DNA of 64,000 bases from Bugulina stolonifera (lineage: Eukaryota > Bryozoa > Gymnolaemata > Cheilostomatida > Bugulidae). The stretch spans positions 19,941,233 to 20,005,232 of the forward strand of contig OW285188.1 of the NCBI GenBank assembly GCA_935421135.1, given 5' to 3'. The position numbers and the translations under genes were made by a program. Below, one piece after another: positions 1 to 20,417 of this stretch (the first letter of the stretch is position 1; every line of letters begins with the position of its first letter). The notes under the pieces were generated by a model. That model was given only the letters and a program-made list of their open reading frames with translations. It was not told the DNA's origin and made no database searches.

Positions 1-104
1 GAACATTGCTTACTCCACATCGTAAATCAAAAACAAGACAAATCCAATTTGCCAAAAAAGTGGTGGTACACAGTTATATTGAGTAAATAGTAACAATAGA
101 TTAC

Positions 105-3100
105 CTGTTATTGTAAAGACATCCGAGCCATCACCAAGAGCGTTTCTGGCAGTACATTTAATGTCTGTGTTAACCTCATTACGACTAACTTGGTATATAG
201 TAAGTTTAGATATAACTCTACTAAAAGCTGAATTGTTATCTGTAACTTTATACTTGCCACTACAAAAAGAAGTAATCATATGCAATGTACACAGTGCTGG
301 GATACATCACGCAATTAAGACATTGAAAATCTAGTTTATACAACAACGTAACTAATTCATATTATATCCATGAATAAAACTCAGACACGGTAAGGAGTCC
401 CTACTTCACCACTAATTTTGCATTGATAAAAGGTGATCATAATTTAAGTTGGATGGTGCAACAACGACACATTCTTGTCTCACAGAATGCATTCCCACCA
501 GAACAATCGTTGGCAAATATTAATAGGTCCTACACCGATGCCAAACACTACATAGTTGCCTTGTTTGAGGTTGGCAAGTAAAACTACACCAAAGGAAAGT
601 TCATGGTGCTTGTTTGTACAATTAACAATTTTAGGTGTTTCACTTAGCACAATCATACATAATTATACAAACTGGTAGAAACTATATGCCAGTCACTTTC
701 ATTTGGTTACAATTGTATTTCTTTGACTTGAAAATCCACAAAGCTAAACACTGGCAATAAGCTATGGACTAATTTCTTGCTGTATGACGATTTCAAACTA
801 TATTTGTGAAAATCAGCCTATTTTTAACTGTTCCCTAATATAATACAAAGTAGAGACCATACTGTATTCTATTAGACCTAGACAATGTAATACAATACAA
901 TTCTTACCTATTTGAGCTATCTACAACCTCAGAGCCAATAGTCCAGGTGACAACAGGTCTGCTTGGGGCAGCAGAGTCAACAAAACAAAATAACTGAACC
1001 TCATGTCCTATTTTCTGACTCACTTTATTGGCCTTGGCCTTCACAACTGGTGGAACTGTGAAACAACGTATATGAATATACAATATATATGAGAGAATAC
1101 CAGACATGGGCACTCGAGTCATTTTACTCGACTCAAGTTAACTCGAGCAACAGCTTTTCATTACTTTTAATTGACTTGTGCTTTTGTACTGTGTGAAAGC
1201 TGGGAATTGACTTTTACTCCTACTCTCCTACAAAGCATGATGCTTGACTCTTACTTTACTCTAATCTCTCAGCTATCAATGATAACTCTATTGGTTTGGT
1301 GTGATTATGTAATAAGTCTTGTCCACCATAGAGAAGCTGAGAGGCTTATAGATAAACAGACCTACTATTATAATAAGTGCAAATTTGAAATAGCCTTTGT
1401 TCCTCAGAACTACTTTAACTGACAGAAAATCAGTTCTAACACCAAGTATTACCTATTATGTGTTGTCACACTTGTATACATCAGAAATTTGTGTTCTACA
1501 AAATTCCCATTGGTTTTCTCTTTGACATACCGCTGTACTTTTGACTCTACTCTGACTCTAGCATTTTGGCACTAGTTGCTTGACTCTTACTTTACTTTTC
1601 AAAATGGCTGTTTATTTACTCTTACTCTACTTTTGACTTGCTTTATCCGATGAGTTGACTCTAAATTACTTTTTATCAATTGGGAATGTGTACTCTTACT
1701 TGACTCTTGACTTGAGTATTTGTCTGCTTGGCACATGTCTGGAGAATACGTCATAAATATACAGCTGAAATAGCCAAAACTCCAGTCATTGTGCCTAACG
1801 AGTTGTCAAGCTATGGCATCATTCCAATGTGTACATAAAATATGGAAGCTAATGTAGAACATTTGGACAAGGATATGAAGAAAGCATTATTTCTCAAACA
1901 AGCTGCTAAGTAATAGTATTAAGGGTAGATTGACAGCCCCCCTTGGCACACAGTAGGGTACACTTACAGTCCATGGCTATGTTTATAATCCTGTAGTCCT
2001 CTCCTACATCATTAGTGGCAGTGCAGATGTAGGCACCTCTGTTAGCATATTCTATTTGTGGTATTACCAGCTTCTCCGTCTAAAACATTTCATTTTATAT
2101 GTACTAGACAGTCCATGGCGTTCTATAATTCACAAGTGCATTGTGTACATTGACAATCCACATCTACCTCGGCAGTAGTAGTAGTCATTATATGATATCT
2201 TTGATAGCCCAATATGGGTAAGGGAGCAGACTTACAACTGAAGGGCAGTAAGAGCTAAGATCGAGGACAGCACCTAACCATACAATAAGTAACATAGTCG
2301 AAGTAAGTGAAGCTGCACGTATCATTATAGGACATTGTACGGATAACAGCGTGACGTCACATATCGTTAGTTGACTTGATCTGTTACTTTGAGGGAGTGA
2401 AACAATACATGCACTCCCAATATGAAATAGGCGAGAAATGAATGGTCACCACTATCTCTAAGTGACCAAAGTAATATAAAAGACAGTCCCCTAATTCTTA
2501 CATATCACACAGATTTCAAGCAGGTTTATCCTGTAGGATTGACCAGGGCGTCATCGATAATGGAAGAAACGTATACATTGTACTTATTAAACATGCATAT
2601 ATAGTAGCCCCAGTTACATTACAACAGGACTATACTCATGGTAGATGATAGTACATCTTACTAGTCTAACATATCCACCACCAGGTAACATGCCATTTCC
2701 TGCACGAGTCCATTTAATGAGGGGTTTAGGACGCCCATAGGCAGCACACGTTAGCTCCACATCATCCCCGATAGTCACAGATTTGTCTGAGCTTGTCTTT
2801 AGTGGGTCAATAGATGGCGGCTCTAAGGTATTAAAGAACTATTTGATATTTACCTTACGGCTATTTCAAATGGTCACCAAATACAAACCATTGCCCACAT
2901 TTACAGTAGAACTATTATGGATATACAGTGTTGAATAGTTGAAAATAGCCAATATTCACTTTGGTTACAGATATCTAAAATATAGACCTATGCAATCCGC
3001 ATACAATCTGTATAACTAACAGTATGGTGGGATGACATGTAAATATAATACTACATCTTATTGTGATTAGCATTCCTTTTACTTACACCAATTTTTTAAA

Positions 3101-5776
3101 TAGTAGGCTACATAAAAGTTTGGGTTGGCTGCTAGTGCTAACTAGACAGTTTCCACCTACAAACACTAACGATTATACATTTGATTAAGTACAAGATAAC
3201 AACATTGTAACCCAACGTACCCACAACTCTGATCGTCACAGTATCGTAGACTTTAGCGTAAAGAGTGAGAGGAAGCTGGCAATCATACTCTCCTTCATCG
3301 TTCTCGTCAACATTTTTGATGATGAGGAAATATGTATCTGAAGCCTGGAACTTGAGTCCATATTTCTGCTCATCGAGGGGCAAACGATCCTGGGCTATTA
3401 CAACTTTACAATTCTTCACACCGTTAGAACAGTTTGTACTGTCCCTCTCCCATCGAGTCTAAACAGGAATATACTAAGCATTACAATATATCGGTGCAGT
3501 TGATGAAACAATGTGAAATCAAAGGTGTTAGACAAAAATATTTATATTATTTTGGGTTGGGGCAAATGGTCACAAATTTTATACTAAATATTAAATTATT
3601 TTTATATAACATTACAATGCTCATATTTAAGTCTACTAAATAAACCAATATCAGCTATAAATACATGTACAGTGTATGTAACATAACATTAAATTGTATG
3701 ACATAACGGAACCTGCATGCTGTACCGCATGCTGTACCGGGCAGTGATAGCGATACTGAGATAGGCAGGCAGGTAGGCGTTTTGGACAGGAGAGGACTAT
3801 ATTCTACCCCAGTCTGAAAACAACTCCCTACTGTCTACGATTAGCACAGATATAATAATACAGTATATATACATATACTAATAGTGAACAGTGTTGATTC
3901 AACGATTTGTTGAGAATTCAAAGACACAACTACAGCATAGTGTGTACATTGTATAGAACATGTATATGGTACCGTATACTCGTATAAGCCTGACAGAGTT
4001 GTTCTCAGAACTGGAGTGTCAAAAATAGGATCTAACGGGACTTGGTGTATTGGATGGATGTAATAGTAGGGAAGGCTAGAAGGAGATGGGATATAGCTTC
4101 ACACGCACACAGCACACGCCCTACACTAAGTCTCATTGCCCCCCACAATAGCACATAATATTGTCTAAACTATGAAAATTCAATCTATGGTTCAATAAAC
4201 ATGCACATTAGACTTTTAATTATAAGAGTTAAGAACTTCAGAAAGAGAAATAGATGTTATATCATATTATGCTATCTTCATTCCAAATGAACAACTTTGG
4301 CAAGCAATAATAGTTTTGAATAAATGCTCCACCCAATATAGACAACTGAAATGCGACTTACAAGACTAGGTAAAAATATTTCTCATTGAAGTATTGTATA
4401 TGATATCAATTCCAATGTGGTTGAAAAAGCTCAAACATGGTCAGATAAATAAACCTACCACACAATTATATCTACATTGTATATCTGTTACATGTATATC
4501 CGTTACATGTATATTTCATATGATAAACAAATCAGTACACACATAATCATGATCATAACTTCACATGCAAAACAACATTTTATTCTATAGGAGATATTTA
4601 GCGTAGGAACTGAACAGCATAACCTTAGGTCCCTCCTGAGTTACATTACCTTGATATGCTGATCTTGCTGTGGGTAAAGTGTTACAAAGTATATACAATG
4701 CAAGGATAATACAGTGCAACAACCCGATACACACAGTGATATAAGCTGGAAGTTTCACATATGGTTAGTAAGAAACAAACAAAGGTATACATCAGTTGAT
4801 ATTAGATGAGAAGCGGCCTGCACACAGTTGTTCTGACCAAGTGCAGAAACAATAATGAGAATCTACGTCTAATTTCCTTTTGTTGCGCTATTACACTGAA
4901 ACACTAGGCCTATAATAATAAGCCTAAAGCAGATAAAACACCATTAATTTACAAGCATGATGATATACAGTTTGTATATAAAATTAATATAATTGGCTGT
5001 CACTGCCATACCGAGATTCCGTCAGGGCGATTGCTGACATCGCATCGAATTTCAAAAGTGCTTCCCCTCAAAGCATCCATAATTGGTGCAGTCTTTCTTA
5101 TGCTTGTTGTTGGGTCTAGACCTGGATCAAAAGAAATATGACAATTCTAATGAATGAATATAGCCTGATAACTACCTACATTATTTTATTGGTTGACAAT
5201 CAAGATCCTTAAGAGCCTATAGCACCCGGTAAAATAAAACTTGAATTTTCCCAGCCTTGTTTTGGTCATTTGAATTTGCCATTTCAAGCTGTAAAATATC
5301 CTTAAATTATAAATTTAAAATTAATTAATTATAATTAGGTGTATAGGCCCTACAAATATTTAAAATAAATAGCCTATATTAAAATATTTAATATTATATT
5401 ATTACAAAATTTATATTCCGAATATTATTAGTATTATATTAATATTGTTATAAAAATATTCATTTCATTGTTGCATATTACTTGACATCAACTTCAAGGC
5501 AAAGATTAACCGAAGGAGAACTGCATCATACGCCACACATCAAGACAAATGTCAATGTAAAGATGAGAATATTGGATTAATCATTACACTTAAAGATGAC
5601 CTACTTGCCATGATTAATTTGGATGATAGTAGCCTGAAACTAAAAATTAAAAAAAAGATTATACCCCCTGCATTTCTTCACACTTTCTAACAAGTAAAAT
5701 GCTTACCTAATCCACCTTGAAGCAAAATTGTTACTGTAATTGTGCAAATCAACCATAAGAAATCATTTTTCCCCAT
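105..5776 (-). CDS. Three-Ig-domain cell-surface protein, lachesin/IgLON-like (5' part, truncated by window edge)
   Basis: Seven coding exons join in phase, in transcript order: 5776-5707, 5121-5012, 3458-3221, 2822-2662, 2079-1968, 1055-908, 259-105 (994 nt, about 331 residues). Exon 1 is a signal peptide (MGKNDFLWLICTITVTILL). Ig1 is V-like: Cys50, the Trp of the TRWERD motif at about 63, and DEGEYDC. Ig2 has VELTC, IKWTR and GAYICTATN. Ig3 has VQLFC, VVTWT and DIKCTARN. Each domain therefore keeps its Cys-Trp-Cys core. The donor after exon 7 (TAACAG|gtaa) shows that the transcript continues beyond position 1, so the membrane anchor and C-terminus are missing. A signal peptide followed by three Ig domains suits the lachesin/IgLON/nectin-like adhesion class, usually GPI-anchored and extracellular; a receptor kinase with three Ig domains is not excluded. 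Introns are 0.4-1.6 kb; apart from the MITE at 1101-1741 I see nothing recognisable in them. Confidence 0.8.
1101..1741. mobile_element. Non-autonomous hAT-type DNA transposon (MITE)
   Basis: The element begins CAGACATGGGC and ends GCACATGTCTG, an inverted terminal repeat of 8 perfect bases followed by a related GGCAC/GTGCC block. It is flanked on both sides by the identical 8-mer GAGAATAC (1093-1100 and 1742-1749). A CAG start and an 8-bp target duplication are hallmarks of the hAT superfamily. The inside is rich in degenerate CTTGACTC / CTTACTTTACT subterminal repeats on both arms. No transposase reading frame is visible in its 641 bp. It lies in the intron between the Ig2 and Ig3 exons of the Ig-domain gene. 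Confidence 0.75.
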
Positions 5777-7861
<2,085 letters not shown>

Positions 7862-7909
7862 TAGGGCCTAGTGATCATAGGGCCTAGTGATAATAGGGCC
7901 TAGTGATCA
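7862..7909 (+). repeat. 16-bp tandem repeat, 3 copies, KIAA1143 3' UTR
   Basis: The unit TAGGGCCTAGTGATCA is repeated three times directly after the stop codon; the middle copy ends ATAA instead of ATCA. It is absent from the decayed duplicate at 11 kb, so it probably arose or was lost after that duplication. Confidence 0.9.
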
Positions 7910-8440
7910 TTGTAAGTTATTGCTCTATATACATGTATAATATATGGTTTTCATCAGAGGCGTATGAAGTAGACAAGATTGGCACTTCCAACTGAGTAGA
8001 ACCGGATTACTTGAAACCTGTAAATACAATGTTCATGTGTAAACACACTTTGTATATCTTACTATGTCAAAATCTTACTGTATTTTTATAATTCATAGTA
8101 GTCCATCTTATGCCATGACCAGGTAATGTAACTATCATAGTTTTACTACTTTATGATTACTAATACATAATACTATAAATATAGAATAGGCTATGTACAT
8201 TTGTATAATTTATGAAAGACAACTATTATTACTTATTAATTGAGCTCTTTAGACATTAGCTACATGTATATAAATGTACAAGTATGGTCTCGTATATTAT
8301 TACATGTACACTGTATTATATACATCCAGTTTGGTATTACCAACTATACACAAAATGTACAGAATGTACTAATAGTTTATAATACAAGAGTGACTACAGA
8401 TATCGAGAGAGGAGAATTTTCATAGCTACATGTACATCTT

Positions 8441-8485
8441 CTAAAATACTGACCTGTCTCTGTATACTTCAAGTAATATGACACC
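8441..8485 (-). pseudogene. Relic of a RAD54B penultimate exon end
   Basis: On the minus strand ATATTACTTGAAGTATACAG leads into GTCAGTATTTTAGAAG, nearly matching the functional RAD54B exon end and donor at 11652 (ATGTTACCCGAAGTATACAG then GTCAGTATTTCAGAG). A CTCT insertion lies near the junction. It has the same orientation and order relative to KIAA1143 sequence as the intact copy, so it looks like one half of a local duplication. Similarity is short, so the exact limits are unknown. Confidence 0.45.
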
Positions 8486-9082
8486 AGTGTACCTTTAGCT
8501 TACACCAGAGTTGGGATAGTCTATTGTAGGTATACACAAGAGGTCGAGGCCTTCCTCCCTCTAAGCCATCATTTTACATAGCCTGCTGTGTGAATCCTGA
8601 TGGAATCATAGAGTTCTATGTTATCTCTATGGATGGAATATACAAAAAGTGCAAATTATCACAGGCTATACACATTGTAAGCCTATGTGTTGTAGCCTAC
8701 CTTTTATCATAAAATACCTACAACTGGAAAACTGTAATATAAGGTTTGATAGATCAAGATTGTGCATCAGGCTATAACTACATAAGTAGCACAACATACC
8801 ATGGCATCATTACATGGCAGCTGAAAGTCAGTTTATGAGCCAAAAGATGTTAGAACCAACAATCCCAATTTCCAAAACTCTGGGCCAAACTGACCACAAA
8901 ATCCATCTAATAACATCGGAATTGTACTCTCTTGACATAGAGAGAATAAATCTATAACAATTATCCCATATTCTTTTTATTGAACACTTTTCTACATCCA
9001 ATAACACTATCCAATATCTCACACAATGGAATGCAGATGCATAAATAGTATATAATATCGGAGCTGGGACCAAGTCATAGAT

Positions 9083-9166
9083 TTGACTTGGACTTGCTGA
9101 CTTGACTTGACTTACCAACTTGCTGACTTGACTTGGACTTACCAACTTGCTGACTTGACAACCTGA
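9083..9166. repeat. CTTGACTTGGACTTACCAA-type tandem repeat
   Basis: About two and a half copies of a unit built from CTTGCTGACTTGACTTGGAC and TTACCAA are present. The left side (GGAGCTGGGACCAAGTC) resembles the end of a hAT-like element, but no matching terminal inverted repeat or target duplication could be found. Confidence 0.5.
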
Positions 9167-9419
9167 ATGACTTATAGCTTTGACCTGGGGTCTACCCAGT
9201 CAATATGTCGGCTAAAATTTTGTATAGTGTATGGCCAACATGGAAAACAAGTCTCAATTGTTTACCAATTTATCATTTTTATTTCATCAGTGCTGCTAGC
9301 AGCAGCAATGAAATGTCCTCAGTCTCTCGGGTTATAAATGATTCTGCACCTTGTTAGTGGTATCTCATTATAAATCTTATATAAATGCATGGTTATATAG
9401 GGCCGAGTGCCCCCTATAT

Positions 9420-9721
9420 TGTTATCCTTTTATATTTTCTGTATTATGTGTTATTTTTGTATTATGCCCGACTTAGTAAGTCTGATCCAGAGTCGGCCTC
9501 GTCCTTTTTGTTATTATAATTGTGCAATACTTTAGACCGTGAAATAGTATAAAAGGCAAATGTGTTCTGTTTGTAAATCAGTTGTTACTTGGAGCTCAAT
9601 AAAGACACAGCTACGTGATACAAAGAATCTACTTGAGTCATCATTTCTAAACTAGCATACTCTCAGCCGAAGTCCTTCAGAACTGACAGCCCCGAGTCAT
9701 AGGATAGCATTGATAACGACA
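9420..9721 (+). mobile_element. LTR-like element, probable solo LTR (family shared with 59.6-60.0 kb)
   Basis: The stretch starts with TGTTATCC and has an AT-rich U3-like part, a TATA box (TATAAAAGG at 9548) and a polyadenylation signal in CAATAAAGACACA (AATAAA at 9598-9603). The 50-bp TATA-to-AATAAA spacing is typical of an LTR. The same module with the same spacing is on the minus strand at 59.8-59.9 kb. No internal gag or pol sequence is next to it, so a solo LTR or a TRIM is likely. The 3' boundary is uncertain (CA-ending candidates at about 9657 and 9721), and no target duplication was confirmed. Confidence 0.5.
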
Positions 9722-9820
9722 TGTTAGCTCGGATCTATGGGTCAGCATTCATACACAGTCAACTAGGTTGTCATAGCTCAGTTTAATGTAATAGGAGACC
9801 GTGCAATCGACCACTCTTGG

Positions 9821-9862
9821 ACTTCTCCCTTGCTTGTACATAATTACAAGCAAGGGAGAAGT
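9821..9862. repeat. Perfect 18-bp inverted repeat with 6-nt loop
   Basis: ACTTCTCCCTTGCTTGTA (9821-9838) is followed by CATAAT and then its exact reverse complement (9845-9862). It is not next to a stop codon or a known gene. Confidence 0.9.
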
Positions 9863-10117
9863 ACAGTATATTAGAGTTAGGTATGAGGATACACAACACA
9901 GGTAACACACTGTGTGTGCTTGAACGCAAGTGGTGTAAGTGTAGTGTAAGTGTAGTGTAAGTGTAGTATAAGTGTAGTGTAAGTAGTGTATAGTATACAA
10001 TGTACACTGCAATAACAATCTCAGGGCTAGCCAGTGGACACTCTGTACCATGTGATCTTACTACTCTATGTAACACTGAATCACTGTTACAATATATAAT
10101 ACCATATGACCAGTCTA

Positions 10118-10226
10118 GAAATATTACTACTTAAATTATGAGTGATTCTCAGATTATACTTAATATTACTACTTAAATTATGAGTGATTATCAGATTGTC
10201 CAGAATGTCAACTCGAGTTGATATTC
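10118..10226. repeat. 42-bp direct duplication followed by a palindrome
   Basis: A unit beginning AATATTACTACTTAAATTAT and ending near CAGATTATACTT is present twice in a row. Directly after it is a near-perfect palindrome centred on CAACTCGAGTTG (10203-10226). Confidence 0.6.
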
Positions 10227-10924
10227 TCGACATTTTGTCTAAATTGTTTAGATAATGTCAACTCCGTAACAGTAATTAGTGAGGTAACTAATAATGATTA
10301 AGCTCTGCTGTTGCTTTCTTAGTGTTGTAGACCTCATGTTCTCCACACATGCAAATTTTGAACAAAATCAGAGAGCAAAAATTATATTGGATTTTGAACC
10401 CCAAATTAACATATAATTTGACTAGTTCTTTACCAACGCATACTTTTCACCAGGGCAAGAGCAGAACCTAAGCTACAGCTATAAGATATGGTAAATTATA
10501 CAAGTACATCATAGCCAATACAAGCAGCGAAACTTTCATTAAATCCACAGTAAGCTATTAATAATTGATCATAACCCAAACTAATAAAAACTTGGCCTAG
10601 ATCCTATCCTGGAGTTGTCTTCTCTCAAGAACCTGTTTGTGAGGCCCCTTTTCTGATTCAACTTGGTAACCCTTGCCATATTATTACCATATTACACTAT
10701 AGCATCTCCCTTTGAAAATTTTCTAGCAACATCCGACAAAACTAAACTTTACTCCTTTCAGATTGCTTTGTGATGACTAGGTACAGGTTATCACCAGTAC
10801 TTATGAGTTATACGCAGGTTTTACAAAAAGAGGCTGCCAAATAGCTTGAGGGAATTTTGGTATATTATACTATCCAAGTAAACAATACAGTCTCACCATC
10901 AAAATTAAAAAGCTGAAAGTATAA

Positions 10925-11235
10925 TAATCATTCTAACAACAGTACCTGTAAGCAAAGAAAAAACTATCAACAGCTAAAAAGTTAAAAATAAAAGTTTGGC
11001 ATGAAGAAGGCGGCAGCTAATCAAAGTCAGCAGTACTAGCATTATGCCATATGTAATCAGAGTAGTATTAGATGTGAGCATTTGAAATTAGACTAGATAG
11101 TCTTATGTAATTCTGCAATAATTGTAATAGCTACAAGTTCCATGTCTATTTCCCTGTTATACATGGTTTTCATCAGAGGCTTGTGATGTAAATAAGAATA
11201 GTATGTCCTTACTAGCACTTCCAACTAGGGTGTCC
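10925..11235 (+). pseudogene. Decayed duplicate of the KIAA1143 3' end
   Basis: Two segments match the KIAA1143 last exon and 3' UTR in the same order. ACTATCAACAGC and AAAAATAAAAGTTTG (10964-10998) match 7787-7825. ATGGTTTTCATCAGAGGC and GCACTTCCAACT (11163-11228) match 7945-7993. A missing A in the lysine run shifts the frame relative to the intact gene, and the acidic tail is shortened. No start or first exon is present, so it cannot encode the protein. Confidence 0.7.
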
Positions 11236-11442
11236 TGAAATAACATTGACATTATATAAATATATTATAAGTTTTAATATTTGCACAAAACACTGTATCA
11301 TGTAAGCATGCTTTCACTCCACAAATATATAACCATAATAATACAATACGCACAATGCGAAAAATCACATAACATATAATATACTAAAGGGGTTATGCCA
11401 TGTGTTTTATGCCCATATTCAAACCAGCCTCTCTTATTCAGG

Positions 11443-19564
<8,122 letters not shown>

Positions 19565-20417
19565 TATAAATCCTGCAATAAATTGAAAACTTTGGTATTG
19601 CATTAGTTGAATGGTGGATTTTGACTTTTGTCAGATCCAGTCGTCAGTGGTTTTAGGATCGTGTACAAATGGTCAAGAGCATGTCAGGTCAAGCTTATTT
19701 GGCACTGGAGACTTTTCTCAAGCAATGAGGAAGTGATTAAATCACCACAATTTGAAAGTGAAATTATTCTAAAAATTAAAATAGTGTTTGAGACTGGAAC
19801 AAACAAGACAAATTGAAATTAGGCCTAAGCTCAGTCCAGTCTTGTCTAGCAGTCATCACCATCACCATGATCATTTCATACATATTCATGTTGAGATGAA
19901 TGTTGGATTCACTTGATCTCGACTTTAATTTAGGGAAAGCAATTCATATTTAATAATCGAGACCCCCTTCCTCACAACAACTTTGACTATCAGTATCACT
20001 CGTATTCCTATTCTAATTCTAGGTTTCCTAAGCCGATGTCAACATCCCCCGCCTGTTAGTCTCCCCTTGCACATAAGCCTGTTGGAAAGTATAAAATCAA
20101 ATGCGTTGATTTTAGATTTTTCTTGTCACACTATTCACATATTATACACTGGTTTCAAATTCAAGAATCATCGCGACAAATGCTAATGGGGGTTTTTTAA
20201 TCACCAAGATCATCGTGAAAGCAGCGAGGAGTTTCAAACATTCCCACCAAATTCCGACACGTGCATTTATTGACAAAATACAATAACCAACAAATCCTAC
20301 GCAAAGGTCGTCCGTCAAACGTGCTGTATCGCGGTATGGAACCAGAAACCCAAGTTTAATGGTTACTAGTCTCAAACAATTCTTATTTTATATTAGAATT
20401 TTAGAGGCTATGCCAGG
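19565..20417. promoter_or_regulatory. Divergent RAD54B/NBAS intergenic region (853 bp)
   Basis: The two start codons face away from each other across 853 bp, so a shared bidirectional promoter is plausible. Acceptor-like sites lie 8 nt upstream of the RAD54B ATG and 13 nt upstream of the NBAS ATG (GAATTTTAG). I see no strong TATA box. Confidence 0.4.

Larger units (their letters stand above)
8500..10920. other. Repeat-rich spacer between two duplicate blocks
   Basis: I see no gene in this stretch. It contains CTTGAC-rich repeats (9083-9166), an LTR-like element (9420-9721), a perfect hairpin (9821-9862), a GTGTAGTGTAA-type repeat (about 9935-9990) and a 42-bp tandem duplication with a palindrome (10118-10226). 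It separates the two copies of the duplicated KIAA1143/RAD54B gene ends. Confidence 0.6.

Noticed and set aside
3700..4640. Possible extra exons in the long intron of the Ig gene (for example RSAYQG at about 4658, LRTTLSGLYEYT at about 3990)
   Set aside because: Exons 5121-5012 and 3458-3221 already join in phase into a normal Cys-Trp Ig core, leaving no gap to fill.
20410..20412. First ATG of the NBAS region as the start codon
   Set aside because: Its frame ends after 34 codons and lacks the conserved ILYDL...TEW segment; the ATG at 20418 is in frame with it.
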